DNA from: Micromonospora carbonacea | Lineage (GTDB): Bacteria > Actinomycetota > Actinomycetes > Mycobacteriales > Micromonosporaceae | DNA length: 64,000 bases | Reading direction: 5' to 3' | Assembly: GCF_014205165.1 (NCBI RefSeq) | Contig: NZ_JACHMZ010000001.1 | Location: 4,756,501 to 4,820,500 of the forward strand | Part shown: positions 43,796 through 53,038 of the stretch, one piece after another | Layout: the number at the start of each line of letters is the position of its first letter | Numbering within the stretch: position 1 is the stretch's first letter | The notes under the pieces: model-generated | What the model saw: the letters and a program-made list of their open reading frames with translations, nothing else | Told to the model about the DNA's origin: nothing | Database searches by the model: none | Program-made: the position numbers and the translations under genes

Positions 43796-46105
43796 TTGTC
43801 AAGGCACTCCGTGGGTCCCGACGAGCTGCGCAACGACGACCAGAACGGGCACGCCGACGAGATCGGCCACGAGCAGGAATACGTCTCCATGCTCTACGAC
43901 CGGCTGGACGGCCTGCGGGAACAGTCCGCCCGGCGGCTCGCCGAACAGCTCCGCGCCGGCGGCGGCACCCAGCAGGCGCGGTCCCAGCGCGACAGCGCCG
44001 TGAAGATGTACGCCGAGCAGGTCGAGCAGTACTCCGCCGTGGAGAACGGGCTGTGCTTCGGCCGGCTGGACACCGACGACGACGCCCGCCACTACATCGG
44101 CCGGATCGGGATCTTCGACACCAGCGGCGACTACGATCCGCTGCTGATGGACTGGCGGGCCCCGGCCGCCCGCGCCTTCTACCTGGCCACCGCCGCCAAC
44201 CCGCAGGGCGTGCGGCGACGCCGGCACCTGCGTACCCGGCAGCGGAAGGTGGTCGCCCTCAACGACGAGGTGCTCGACCTCGCCACCGCCTCCCCCACCG
44301 CCCACGAGGAGCTGACCGGCGAGGCGTCCCTGCTCGCCGCGCTCAACGCCGGGCGCACCGGCCGGATGCGCGACATCGTCGAGACGATCCAGGCCGAGCA
44401 GGACCGGATCATCCGCGCCGACCTGCCCGGGACCCTGGTCGTGCAGGGCGGCCCCGGCACCGGCAAGACCGCCGTCGCCCTGCACCGGGCGGCCTACCTG
44501 CTCTACACCCACCGACGGGAGCTGGCCACCCGGGGCGTGCTGCTGGTCGGCCCGAACGAGACGTTCCTGCGCTACATCTCCCAGGTGCTGCCGGCGCTGG
44601 CCGAGACGGGCGTGCTGCTGCGTACCCCCGGGGACCTGTTCCCCGGCGTCAGCGCCCGCCGGGCGGAGCCGGCGCGGACGGCGGCGCTCAAGGGCCGGGC
44701 GGAGATGACGCAGGTGCTGGCCGCAGCCGTGCGGGACCGGCAGTGGGTGCCCGACGAACCGCTGGAGATCGAGGTCGAGCGGGAGGTGCTGCCGCTGGCC
44801 CCGGAGACCGTGCGGACCGCCCGGGACCGGGCCCGCCGCTCCGGACGGCCGCACAACCTGGCCCGCGCGGTCTTCGACGTCGAGGTCGTGCACGCCCTCG
44901 CCGCCCAGGTCGCCGAGCGCATCGGCGCGGACCCGCTCGGCGGGGCCAACCTCCTGGAGGAGGCCGACGTCGCGGAGATCCGCCGGGAGCTGCGCGAGGA
45001 GCCCGGGGTGCGGGCCGCGCTGGACCAGCTCTGGCCGGTGCTCACCCCGCAGCGCCTGCTCGCCGACCTGTACGCCGACCCGGACCGCATCGCCGCCGCC
45101 ACGCCCGGCTGGACCGACGCCGACCGGGCGGCGCTGCGCCGCGAGCCGGGCGGCTGGACGCCGGCCGACGTGCCGCTGCTGGACGAGGCCGCCGAGCTGC
45201 TCGGCGAGGACGACCGGGCCGCCGAGGCCCGCCGGGCCCGCCTGCGCGCCCTGCAACGCGAGTACGCCGAAGGCGTGCTGGAGATCGCCCGGGGCTCCCG
45301 GTCGATCGACGTGGAGGACGAGGCGGAGGGCGGCGAGATCCTCGGGGTGGCCGACCTGCTGGACGCCGACCGGCTGCTGGAGCGGCAGGAGTCCAGCGAC
45401 GGGCTGACCACCGCCCAGCGGGCCGCCGCCGACCGGAGCTGGGCGTTCGGGCACGTCATCGTCGACGAGGCGCAGGAGCTGTCGCCGATGGCCTGGCGGC
45501 TGCTGATGCGCCGCTGCCCCAGCCGGTCCATGACGATCGTCGGGGACGTGGCGCAGACCGGCGCGCTCGCCGGCACCCCGTCGTGGGGCGAGGCGCTGGA
45601 GCCGTACGTGGCGCAGCGGTGGCGGCTGGAGGAGCTGACGGTCAGCTACCGCACCCCCGCCGAGATCATGTCGGTGGCGGCCGGGGTGCTGGCCGAGATC
45701 GACCCGCACCTGCGCCCGCCCCGCTCGGTGCGCCGCAGCGGGGTGCCGCCGTGGGAACGCGCGGTCGACGGGGGCCGGCTGGCCGGCGAGCTGGCCGACG
45801 CCGCCGTCGCCGAGGCTGCCGACCTGACCGACGGGCGGCTCGGGGTGATCGTGCCCGCCGGCCGGGTCGACGCGCTGGGCCCGGCGCTGCTGGCGGTCCT
45901 GCCCGAGGCGGCCGTCGGCGACCACCCGGAGTTGGAGAGCCGGGTGGTGCTGCTGACGGTGGCCCAGGCCAAGGGGCTGGAGTTCGACACCGTCCTGGTG
46001 GTCGACCCGGACGGGATCGTCGCGGAGTCGCCACGCGGGCACAGCGACCTCTACGTCGCGCTGACCCGCGCCACCCAGCGCCTCGGCGTCCTGCGACCCG
46101 CCTGA
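43796..46105 (+). CDS. helR: RNA polymerase recycling motor ATPase HelR/HelD-like
   Basis: 769 aa superfamily-1 helicase-like ATPase. N-terminal coiled-coil arm (EQEYVSMLYDRLDGLREQSARRLAEQL), Walker A GGPGTGKTAVALHRAAYLLY, an arm/insert region, Walker B DEAQELSPM, GDVAQTG, SYRTPAEIM, VAQAKGLEFDTVLVVD and ALTRATQRL. HelD/HelR proteins remove RNA polymerase from DNA; actinomycete HelR also displaces rifamycin and gives tolerance. TTG 43796 follows GGGGAGAAGG; GTG 43811 is possible. No rifamycin-associated element was seen upstream. Confidence 0.88.
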   Translation: MSRHSVGPDELRNDDQNGHADEIGHEQEYVSMLYDRLDGLREQSARRLAEQLRAGGGTQQARSQRDSAVKMYAEQVEQYSAVENGLCFGRLDTDDDARHYIGRIGIFDTSGDYDPLLMDWRAPAARAFYLATAANPQGVRRRRHLRTRQRKVVALNDEVLDLATASPTAHEELTGEASLLAALNAGRTGRMRDIVETIQAEQDRIIRADLPGTLVVQGGPGTGKTAVALHRAAYLLYTHRRELATRGVLLVGPNETFLRYISQVLPALAETGVLLRTPGDLFPGVSARRAEPARTAALKGRAEMTQVLAAAVRDRQWVPDEPLEIEVEREVLPLAPETVRTARDRARRSGRPHNLARAVFDVEVVHALAAQVAERIGADPLGGANLLEEADVAEIRRELREEPGVRAALDQLWPVLTPQRLLADLYADPDRIAAATPGWTDADRAALRREPGGWTPADVPLLDEAAELLGEDDRAAEARRARLRALQREYAEGVLEIARGSRSIDVEDEAEGGEILGVADLLDADRLLERQESSDGLTTAQRAAADRSWAFGHVIVDEAQELSPMAWRLLMRRCPSRSMTIVGDVAQTGALAGTPSWGEALEPYVAQRWRLEELTVSYRTPAEIMSVAAGVLAEIDPHLRPPRSVRRSGVPPWERAVDGGRLAGELADAAVAEAADLTDGRLGVIVPAGRVDALGPALLAVLPEAAVGDHPELESRVVLLTVAQAKGLEFDTVLVVDPDGIVAESPRGHSDLYVALTRATQRLGVLRPA

Positions 46106-46125
46106 CCCGCCCCGGCTACCGGAAG

Positions 46126-46166
46126 CTTGGACGGTTGCCGTCTGCTGTGGACGGCAACCGTCCAAG
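46126..46166. terminator. 17-bp perfect hairpin between convergent genes
   Basis: CTTGGACGGTTGCCGTC (46126-46142) and its exact complement (46150-46166), 7-base loop, 20 bases after the helR stop and 22 before the end of the convergent gene. Confidence 0.85.
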
Positions 46167-46188
46167 GTCTGGTCGCCCTGGCGGCCGG

Positions 46189-46602
46189 TCAGTCCTCGGT
46201 GAAGTCGCCGACCTGGCTGGCGCTGCTGGACTGGTCGCTGGTCGCGCCGCCCGCCGGGGTGCTCAGCCCGCCCGTGGTCGCGTCGCCCGTGGTGGTCGGC
46301 GCGACCTTCCCCGGGTGCCGCTCCGGCTGCCGGGCCACCCGGCGGACGCTCGCCGGCCCGGCCGTGCCGCCGGTCGTGGTGACCGCGCCCTGGCCCCGGG
46401 TGGGGCCGCCGTCGCGCAGCACCGCCGGGTCGATCCGGACGTGCGCCGGGTCGTCCGGGTCCTCGTCCTGAATGACCCGCTGCACGTCGGTCTGCGGCAC
46501 GGTGACCTCGTCGAGGGCCCCCTCGCCGTAGACGCCGCCGGCGATCCGTTCCTCGGCCTTGCGGGCGGACTCCCGCATCGTGTCGTCCTCACGCACGTCC
46601 AT
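46189..46602 (-). CDS. Hypothetical acidic protein
   Basis: 137 aa from ATG 46602; ATG 46578 (MRESARK) has the better ribosome site (GAGGA, seven bases). Hydrophilic: RKAEERIAGGVYGEGALDEV, DVQRVIQDEDPDDPAHVRID, then a Thr/Ser/Gly-rich disordered tail. No recognised family and no membrane segment. Confidence 0.6.
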   Translation of the reverse strand: MDVREDDTMRESARKAEERIAGGVYGEGALDEVTVPQTDVQRVIQDEDPDDPAHVRIDPAVLRDGGPTRGQGAVTTTGGTAGPASVRRVARQPERHPGKVAPTTTGDATTGGLSTPAGGATSDQSSSASQVGDFTED

Positions 46603-46939
46603 CACCTCGCAGAAGTGTCGGAATCGTGCTGCGTGCCCGGCCCGGGGGCGACCAAACGTGCCCGCGCCGCGCGCCCCGGCCGCGCACCGCACCACCCGGT
46701 CCGCCCGCACCGCCCGGTCCGCCCGCACCGCCCGGTCCGCTTGCTCCGCCCGCCGCCCAGCCCGGCCACCCGCACCCGCCCCGAGCTGCTGCTATCCGGC
46801 GACAGGAGGGTGTTACCTCGCCGGGGAGCCGGGTAGTCGGGGGGTGCCCCCGCCACGAACGTCAACCGTGCCGTGGCCGAAACGCGGTAGCGGGGCGAGG
46901 GAGCGCAGTAAGGACTCATCGCATCCTGAGGAGGACAAG

Positions 46940-47335
46940 ATGAGCACGCAGGCTGCATCCACCAGGCCGATGAACCGCACGCAGGAAGCCCCGAACCGGG
47001 CGATGAACGACATGCCGAACCGCGCGATGCAGGAGGCGCCCACCCGGCCGATGCCGATGATGCACGACGGGCACCGGGAGCCGATGATGGCACCGGGCAC
47101 GGAGACCAAGCAGGCCTTCATGACCACGGAGTTCTGGGTCTACGTCGCCTCCGTCATCGGCGTGCTCGCCGCGTCGTACCTGGTCGGCAAGAACTCGGTC
47201 GGCGTGGACATCTTCCGCGCGCCGCAGGCCTGGTTCTTCATCACGCTGCTGACCATCGGCTACCTCGGCAGCCGGGGCCTGGCCAAGGCCGGCAGCAACT
47301 TCCGCAGCGGCGCGGAGCGCAAGGCCCGGCACTGA
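46940..47335 (+). CDS. Small two-helix membrane protein
   Basis: 131 aa. The N-terminal ~60 residues are Met/Pro/Asn-rich with quasi-repeats (NRTQEAPNRAMNDMPNRAMQEAPTRPM). Two membrane helices follow (VYVASVIGVLAASYLVG and WFFITLLTIGYLGSRGLA) and a basic tail. ATG after GAGGAGGACAAG. Unknown function; similar proteins are frequent in Micromonospora and Streptomyces. Confidence 0.78.
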   Translation: MSTQAASTRPMNRTQEAPNRAMNDMPNRAMQEAPTRPMPMMHDGHREPMMAPGTETKQAFMTTEFWVYVASVIGVLAASYLVGKNSVGVDIFRAPQAWFFITLLTIGYLGSRGLAKAGSNFRSGAERKARH

Positions 47336-47357
47336 CGCCGGACCAGCTCCGAGCAGC

Positions 47358-47392
47358 ACGGTGGCCCGCCGGGATTCCCGGCGGGCCACCGT
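47358..47392. terminator. 16-bp hairpin terminator
   Basis: ACGGTGGCCCGCCGGG (47358-47373), 3-base loop, exact complement (47377-47392), then CGCGTTTCTT. Serves the membrane-protein gene and the convergent spo0M-like gene. Confidence 0.85.
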
Positions 47393-47417
47393 CGCGTTTC
47401 TTCGCGTACGTGCCGGA

Positions 47418-48410
47418 CTACTCCTCGCCGAAGCCCCAGTCCTCGGCGAAGTCGCCCTCGATGGCGTCCTCGATCATCTCGCCGGCGACCATCCCGCCGA
47501 CCGCGCCGAGCGCCGCCCCGGCGACGATCCCGCCCATCCCGGGACCCCGGCCGCGACCGTGGCCGTGCTGCATCGGGTAGCCGTGCTGCGGCGGGTAGCC
47601 CTGCGGGGCCCCGAAGCCCTGGGCGCGCAGGCCGCCGTAGCGCGACGTGGTCTCCTTCAGCCAGCCGTCGACCACCTGCGCCCAGTCGACGCGGTCGGCG
47701 TCGGCGTGCGAGACCGTGTAGCGCCCGAAGACGTCGTGGCCGGCGCTGAGGAAGCCGCCCCGCTTGTCGCACTCAAGGATCACGTCGATGCCCTGCTGGC
47801 TGGTGACGAACGTCAGCTCGACCTCGTTGATGACCTGCGCGTACTGCGGGGCCGCGAAGTACTCGATCTCCTGGTAGAAGGGCAGCGTCTGCTGCACGCC
47901 GTGGATGTGGCCGCGCTCCAGGTCGGCGCCCTTGAACCGGAAGCCGAGCCGGGCGAACGCCTCCAGGATCCGCTCCTGCACCGGCAGCGGGTGCACCGCC
48001 ACCTGGTCGAGGTCGCTCTTGTCGACGGCCCGGGCCACCGCCACCTCGGTGCGCAGCCCCATGGTCATGCCGTGCAGGCGCTGGCCGTACACGTCGGTGA
48101 TCGGGGTCTCCCACGGCACCGGGAGCTGGAACGGGATCGACAGCTGCTGCTTCGGGGCGAGCTCGAAGGCCCCGCTGACCGGCATCCGGTGGAACTCCAT
48201 GATGCCCGCGTACTCGCTGTCGCCGCTCTCGATCTCGACACGGGTGACCAGGCCGACGGCGATCTGCTCGATGGCGGCCGGGGCCTCCCCGCCGACCAGG
48301 TTGACCCGGCCGTCGAGGGCCAGACCGGGCCGGGTGTTCGGGTTCGCGAGAACGGTGTCCACGGTCGGACCGCCCACCCCGAACGCGCTCAACATCTTCT
48401 TGAAGACCAT
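47418..48410 (-). CDS. Spo0M-family (SpoOM) arrestin-like protein
   Basis: 330 aa. N-terminal arrestin-like beta sandwich (VFKKMLSAFGVGGPTVDTVL, GGEAPAAIEQIAVGLVTRVE, PFQLPVPWETPITDVYGQRLHGM) typical of Spo0M, which links cytoskeleton and sporulation in Bacillus and occurs widely in actinomycetes. The C-terminus is Gly/His-rich followed by GMGGIVAGAALGAVGGMVAGEMIEDA. ATG 48410 follows CGGGAGTGG. Confidence 0.88.
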   Translation of the reverse strand: MVFKKMLSAFGVGGPTVDTVLANPNTRPGLALDGRVNLVGGEAPAAIEQIAVGLVTRVEIESGDSEYAGIMEFHRMPVSGAFELAPKQQLSIPFQLPVPWETPITDVYGQRLHGMTMGLRTEVAVARAVDKSDLDQVAVHPLPVQERILEAFARLGFRFKGADLERGHIHGVQQTLPFYQEIEYFAAPQYAQVINEVELTFVTSQQGIDVILECDKRGGFLSAGHDVFGRYTVSHADADRVDWAQVVDGWLKETTSRYGGLRAQGFGAPQGYPPQHGYPMQHGHGRGRGPGMGGIVAGAALGAVGGMVAGEMIEDAIEGDFAEDWGFGEE

Positions 48411-48542
48411 CGCCACTCCCGCAGGTGCGCGCTCCACCCTGGAGCGTCGCAGCTCACGGCACCGACCCTAGCCAACACCGCTGTGAGATGCCTGGGAACA
48501 CACCGTGCCCTGCTCGGCGTGCTCGGCGGCGTCCGGCGGGCG

Positions 48543-48596
48543 TGAGAAGGGGGCCCTTCTCTACCGTATGCGTTAACAGGGGGCCCTTCCTTACAC
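48543..48596. repeat. GGGCCC-centred repeat pair
   Basis: AGAAGGGGGCCCTTCTCT (48545-48562) and ACAGGGGGCCCTTCCTTAC (48576-48594) share AGGGGGCCCTTC and each is a near-palindrome. Similar AAGGGCCCCTT units are scattered in Micromonospora intergenic DNA (from memory). The repeat lies after the DeoR stop. Confidence 0.65.
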
Positions 48597-49364
48597 CTCC
48601 ACCACGACCAGGTCGCCCACCTGCTCGGCGAGCGGGGCACGGGCCGCCGGGTCGAGCCCCGCGTCGGTGATCAGCACGTCCGCGTCGGCGAGCGGGGCGA
48701 TGGTGGCGATGCCGATCGTCTCCCACTTGGTGTGGTCGGCCAGCACCACCAGCCGCCGGGCGGCGTGCACCAGCCGCCGGTTGATGCCGGCCTCCAGCAG
48801 GTTGGGGGTGGTGAAACCGGTGCGCGGGCTCATCCCGTGCACCCCGAGGAAGAGCACGTCGACGTTGAGCGTGCTCACGGCGGCCTCCGCCACCGGCCCG
48901 GTCAGCGCGTCCGACGGGGTGCGGATGCCGCCGGTGAGCACGACCGTGCGGTCGGCCCGCGGGTCGGCGTAGAGCGCGTCGGCGACGGGGATCGAGTTGG
49001 TCACCACGGTCAGCCCGCGCACGTCGGCGAGCAGGGTGGCCAGGGCGGCCGTGGTGGTGCCGGCGGAGAGCGCGATCGCCATGCCGGGCTCGACGAGGGT
49101 GGCGGCCCGCGCGGCGATGGCCCGCTTCTCGTCGCGCTGGCGGATCGACTTCGCGGCGAAGCCGGGCTCCTCGGCCGAGCCCGGCCCGGCCAGGGTCGCG
49201 CCGCCGTGCACCTTGTCGATCAGCCCGCGTTCGGCGAGGACCTCCAGGTCGCGGCGGATGGTCATGTCGGAGACGCCGAAGCGGGTCACCAGGTGGCTGA
49301 CCCGCACCCCGCCGCGCTGCCGGATCAGCTCAAGGATGGCGCTCTGCCGTTGCTGGGCGAGCAT
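48591..49364 (-). CDS. DeoR/GlpR-family regulator of the galactoside locus
   Basis: 257 aa. HTH RQSAILELIRQRGGVRVSHLVTRFGVSDMTIRRDLEVLAERGLI and sensor domain with LSAGTTTAAL and VLADHTKWE. Its start overlaps the end of the GH42 gene by 35 bases, so the two are co-transcribed. Likely senses a galactose- or glucose-phosphate intermediate and controls this locus. Confidence 0.92.
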   Translation of the reverse strand: MLAQQRQSAILELIRQRGGVRVSHLVTRFGVSDMTIRRDLEVLAERGLIDKVHGGATLAGPGSAEEPGFAAKSIRQRDEKRAIAARAATLVEPGMAIALSAGTTTAALATLLADVRGLTVVTNSIPVADALYADPRADRTVVLTGGIRTPSDALTGPVAEAAVSTLNVDVLFLGVHGMSPRTGFTTPNLLEAGINRRLVHAARRLVVLADHTKWETIGIATIAPLADADVLITDAGLDPAARAPLAEQVGDLVVVEV

Positions 49365-51399
49365 CGGACCCCTCCTCCCGGACCACGGCCACCTCGCCCG
49401 GGGCGACCTCCAGCTCCCCGGCGCAGCGGACGCCCGTGAGCAGCTCGGTGCCGGTGGCGGCGATCCGGGCCGGGCGGTCGGTGTGGTTGACGACGAACAG
49501 CCAGCTCCGCCCGTCGCCGGAGCGGCGGACCACCTCCACCCCGGGCGGTGCGGCGGCCGCCGGCCCGACCCCGGCCTCGGCCAGCAGCCGGGCCACCAGG
49601 CGGTCGGTGGCGGCGTCGTCGAGGCGGGTGCCCGCGTACCAGGCCGCGCCCGCGCCCACGGCGTGCCGGGTCAGCGCCGGGACCCCGGGCAGCGGCCCGT
49701 CGGCGTACGCGGCGACGACCTGCGCGCCGGCCGGGTGCAGCCACTCGGTCCACACGTCGGCCGCGGAGCCGTCGTCGAGGGTGACCCGCTCGCCCTCGCG
49801 CAGCGGGAAGAACTCCTCGGTGCGGATGCCGAGCAGCTCCCGGAACGCGCCGGGGTAGCCGCCGAGCCGGACGTGGTCGTGCTCGTCGACGATGCCGCTG
49901 AAGTAGGTCACCAGGGCGGTGCCGCCGGCGGCGACCCACCGGCGCAGGGCCTCGGCGTCGGCGTCGCGGACGAGGTAGAGCGTCGGGACCAGCACGAGGC
50001 GGTAGCGGGACAGGTCGGTCGACGGGTGCACCACGTCGGCGGTGACGCCGGCCCGCCAGAGCGCGCCGTGCAGGGCGGCGAGCCGGTCGGCGTACGTGAC
50101 GTCGACGCTGGGGTGGGAGTCCAGCTCGACGCCCCACCACGCCTCGTAGTCGAACAGGATCGCCACGTCGGCGTCGACGCGGCTGCCGCGTACCTCGGCG
50201 AGGGCCTTCAGGTCGGCGCCGAGCCGGCACACCTCGCGGAAGACCTTGGTGTCCGCCCCGGCGTGCGGGACGAGCGCCGAATGGTACTTCTCCGCGCCGG
50301 CCCGGGACGCCCGCCACTGGAAGAACAGCACCCCGTCGGCGCCCCGGGCGACGTGCGCGAGGCTGTTGCGGCGCAGCTGCCCGGGTGCCTTCGCCACGTT
50401 GCGGGGCTGCCAGTTGACCGCGCTGGTGGAGTGCTCCATGAGCAGCCACGGCGCGCCGCCGGCGACGCCCCGGGTGTGGTCGGCCGCCAGCGCCAGGCCG
50501 ACGTGCGAGAGCGGGTCGGCGGCCGAGAGGTAGTGGTCGGTGGCGACCAGGTCCACGTCGGCGACCCAGGAGTAGTAGTCCATGTGCTTGCTCATGCCCA
50601 CCATGAAGTTGGTGGTGACGGGCTGGGCGACGAGCCGCTTGAGCAGGTCGCGTTCGGCGCGTAGCTGGGCGCGCTGTTCGTCGGAGGAGAAGCGCAGGAA
50701 GTCGAGCTGCTGGGTGGGGTTGGCGAAGGTCGGCGCGGCGCGCGGCGGGTTGACCTCGGCCCAGTCGCCGTAGCGCTGGCTCCAGAAGAGGGTGCCCCAC
50801 GCCTCGTTGAGGGCGTCGAGGTCGCCGTAGCGCTCGCGCAGCCAGCCCCGGAACGCGGCCGCGCTGACGTCGCAGTAGCAGTGCACGTTGTGGCAGCCGA
50901 GCTCGTTGGAGACGTGCCACATGACGACGGCGGGGTGGTCGGCGTAGCGGGTGGCGACGGCCTCGACGAGGGTGAGCGAACGCTCGCGGAACACCGGCGA
51001 GCTGGGGCAGTACGCCTGCCGGCCGCCCGGCCACAGGACGGTGCCGTCGGCGCGGCGGGGCAGCGTCTCGGGGTGGGCGTGGGCCAGCCACGGCGGCGGG
51101 CTGGCGGTGGCGGTGGCGAGGTCGACCGAGATCCCCCCGGCGTGCAGGGTGTCGAGGGCACGGTCGAGCCAGCCGAAGTCGTACGTGCCCGGGGTGGGCT
51201 CCAGCAGCGCCCAGGAGAAGATGCCGACGGAGACCAGGTTGACCCCGGCGCGGCGCATGAGCTCCACGTCCTCGGCCCAGGTCTGCTCGGGCCACTGCTC
51301 GGGGTTGTAGTCGGCGCCGTAGTAGATGCCGTCGCCCTGCCAGCCGTCGCCCTGCCAGCCGGTGTCGCGCTGCCCGCCGGTGTCGTGTCGATCCCGCAT
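49330..51399 (-). CDS. GH42 beta-galactosidase
   Basis: 689 aa cytoplasmic glycoside hydrolase (family length ~650-700). YYGADYNPEQWP at the start; acid/base Glu166 in HVSNELG; zinc-type Cys cluster around CHNVHCYC; nucleophile Glu322 in LLMEHSTSAVNW; trimerisation and beta domains at the C-terminus. No signal peptide, so it acts on imported galactosides. ATG 51399 lacks a clear ribosome site; a TTGACT hexamer lies 32 bases upstream on the minus strand. Divergent from the ABC/GH36 operon. Confidence 0.95.
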   Translation of the reverse strand: MRDRHDTGGQRDTGWQGDGWQGDGIYYGADYNPEQWPEQTWAEDVELMRRAGVNLVSVGIFSWALLEPTPGTYDFGWLDRALDTLHAGGISVDLATATASPPPWLAHAHPETLPRRADGTVLWPGGRQAYCPSSPVFRERSLTLVEAVATRYADHPAVVMWHVSNELGCHNVHCYCDVSAAAFRGWLRERYGDLDALNEAWGTLFWSQRYGDWAEVNPPRAAPTFANPTQQLDFLRFSSDEQRAQLRAERDLLKRLVAQPVTTNFMVGMSKHMDYYSWVADVDLVATDHYLSAADPLSHVGLALAADHTRGVAGGAPWLLMEHSTSAVNWQPRNVAKAPGQLRRNSLAHVARGADGVLFFQWRASRAGAEKYHSALVPHAGADTKVFREVCRLGADLKALAEVRGSRVDADVAILFDYEAWWGVELDSHPSVDVTYADRLAALHGALWRAGVTADVVHPSTDLSRYRLVLVPTLYLVRDADAEALRRWVAAGGTALVTYFSGIVDEHDHVRLGGYPGAFRELLGIRTEEFFPLREGERVTLDDGSAADVWTEWLHPAGAQVVAAYADGPLPGVPALTRHAVGAGAAWYAGTRLDDAATDRLVARLLAEAGVGPAAAAPPGVEVVRRSGDGRSWLFVVNHTDRPARIAATGTELLTGVRCAGELEVAPGEVAVVREEGSDARPATAERHP

Positions 51400-51500
51400 G
51401 AGGGCACAGCGTGCCCGCGTAGCACACCCAAGTCAACACTTTTCAACATCGGGCTTCTTTACAACGTTTACCGCGCCGATCCCCTTGTCACAGCGCGGTT

Positions 51501-51547
51501 TCGATCGACAGATCGACCCTTGACAGCGCCCGACGGACGAGTAGCTT
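51501..51547 (+). promoter_or_regulatory. Promoter and inverted repeat of ABC/GH36 operon
   Basis: TTGACA (51520-51525) and TAGCTT (51542-51547), 16-bp spacer, a near-consensus vegetative promoter. TCGATC-GACA-GATCGA (51501-51516) lies directly upstream and may be an operator. A leader of about 130 bases precedes the binding-protein start. Confidence 0.72.
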
Positions 51548-51684
51548 GAGGCCCCTATGGCCGTTCGTGTTCGCTGATGTGGGTTCACGGTGGATCCGCT
51601 GTGGCATTCCCGAACGCCGAACACCCACCACCCCCACCACCCCACCCCCGGGTGCCGCACCCCTTCTCAGCCGCAGGAGGCACC

Positions 51685-53016
51685 ATGTCCCGTCCCCGCA
51701 CCCAGGCCGAGTACCTCGCCCGGCTCGTACCCCCGTCCGTCGCCGGCCTGCGCCGGCGCTCCCTGCTGGCCGGCGCGGCCGGAACGGGCGCCCTGCTCGG
51801 CACCGGCCTGCTCGCCGGCTGCGGCTCGGACTCCGAGTCCGGCGGGGCGGAGTCGAAGACGGTGTCGCTCGGCTCGAACCAGTCCGACCCCAAGCCCAAG
51901 GACGTGCTCGCCAAGGTCATGGCCGGGTTCCAGACCGCCTCCGGCGTCGAGGTCGCGATCAACACCGTCGACCACAACACGTTCCAGGAGAACATCAACA
52001 ACTACCTCCAGGGCAAGCCGGACGACGTCTACACCTGGTTCGCCGGCTACCGCATGCGGTTCTTCGCGGCGAAGGGCCTGGCCGGCGACGTCAGCGACGT
52101 GTGGGGCAAGCTCTCCGGCTACTCCGACGCGTTCAAGAAGGCGTCGACCGGCGACGACGGCAAGCAGTACTTCGTGCCGGCGTCGTACTACCCGTGGGCG
52201 ATGTTCTACCGCAAGTCGGTGTGGCAGCAGCGCGGCTACCAGGTGCCGAAGACCCTGGACGAGCTGAACGCCCTCGGCGCGCAGATGAAGCGGGACGGCC
52301 TCAACCCGATCGCCTTCGGCGACAAGGACGGCTGGCCGGCGATGGGCACCTTCGACATCCTCAACCTGCGGATCAACGGCTACCAGTTCCACATCGACCT
52401 GATGGCCGGCAAGGAGGCGTGGACCTCCGACAAGGTGAAGAAGGTCTTCGACACCTGGGCGGGGCTGCTGCCGCTGCACCAGGCCGACAGCCTCGGCCGG
52501 ACGTGGCAGGAGGCGGCCCAGTCGTTGCAGCAGAAGAAGTCCGGCATGTACCTCCTCGGCCTCTTCGTGGGCCAGCAGTTCAACGACGACGAGCAGGACG
52601 ACCTCGACTTCTTCACCTTCCCCGAGATCGACCCGGCGATCGGGGCGAAGGCCCTGGACGCGCCGATCGACGGCTACATGATGGCCCGCAAGCCGAAGTC
52701 CGCGGCCAACGCGAAGAAGCTGATGGAGTACCTCGGCTCGAAGGACGCCGCCGACGTCACCGTCAAGAACGACCCGAACACGCTCGTCGCCAACAGCGGG
52801 GCCGACGTCAGCGGCTACACCGCGTTGCAGAAGAAGGCCGCCGAGCTGGTCGGCTCGGCCACCGAGATCGCCCAGTTCCTCGACCGGGACACCCGGCCCG
52901 ACTTCGCCTCCACCGTGATGATCCCGGCGCTCCAGCAGTTCATCAAGGACCCGAAGGACATCGGCGGGCTGCTCACCAGCATCGAGAACCAGAAGAAGTC
53001 GATCTTCACCGACTGA
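51685..53016 (+). CDS. Sugar ABC transporter substrate-binding lipoprotein (Tat-type)
   Basis: 443 aa. The twin-arginine signal RRRSLLAG is followed by lipobox LLAGC (Cys46), so export is probably by Tat and then lipidation. Mature domain: family 1 solute-binding protein (VEVAINTVDHNTFQENINNYL, PDDVYTWFAGYRMRFFAAKG). ATG follows GCAGGAGG. First gene of an operon with two permeases and an alpha-galactosidase, so raffinose-type oligosaccharides or other galactosides are likely ligands. Confidence 0.93.
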   Translation: MSRPRTQAEYLARLVPPSVAGLRRRSLLAGAAGTGALLGTGLLAGCGSDSESGGAESKTVSLGSNQSDPKPKDVLAKVMAGFQTASGVEVAINTVDHNTFQENINNYLQGKPDDVYTWFAGYRMRFFAAKGLAGDVSDVWGKLSGYSDAFKKASTGDDGKQYFVPASYYPWAMFYRKSVWQQRGYQVPKTLDELNALGAQMKRDGLNPIAFGDKDGWPAMGTFDILNLRINGYQFHIDLMAGKEAWTSDKVKKVFDTWAGLLPLHQADSLGRTWQEAAQSLQQKKSGMYLLGLFVGQQFNDDEQDDLDFFTFPEIDPAIGAKALDAPIDGYMMARKPKSAANAKKLMEYLGSKDAADVTVKNDPNTLVANSGADVSGYTALQKKAAELVGSATEIAQFLDRDTRPDFASTVMIPALQQFIKDPKDIGGLLTSIENQKKSIFTD

Positions 53017-53038
53017 CGACGGCGAGAGGCGAGGACAC

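Noticed and set aside
43680..43796. Rifamycin-associated element upstream of helR
   Set aside because: I looked for the paired GGGGCTTGC/GCAAGGCCC pattern; only a partial GGCTTGTCAAGGC is present, overlapping the start codon.
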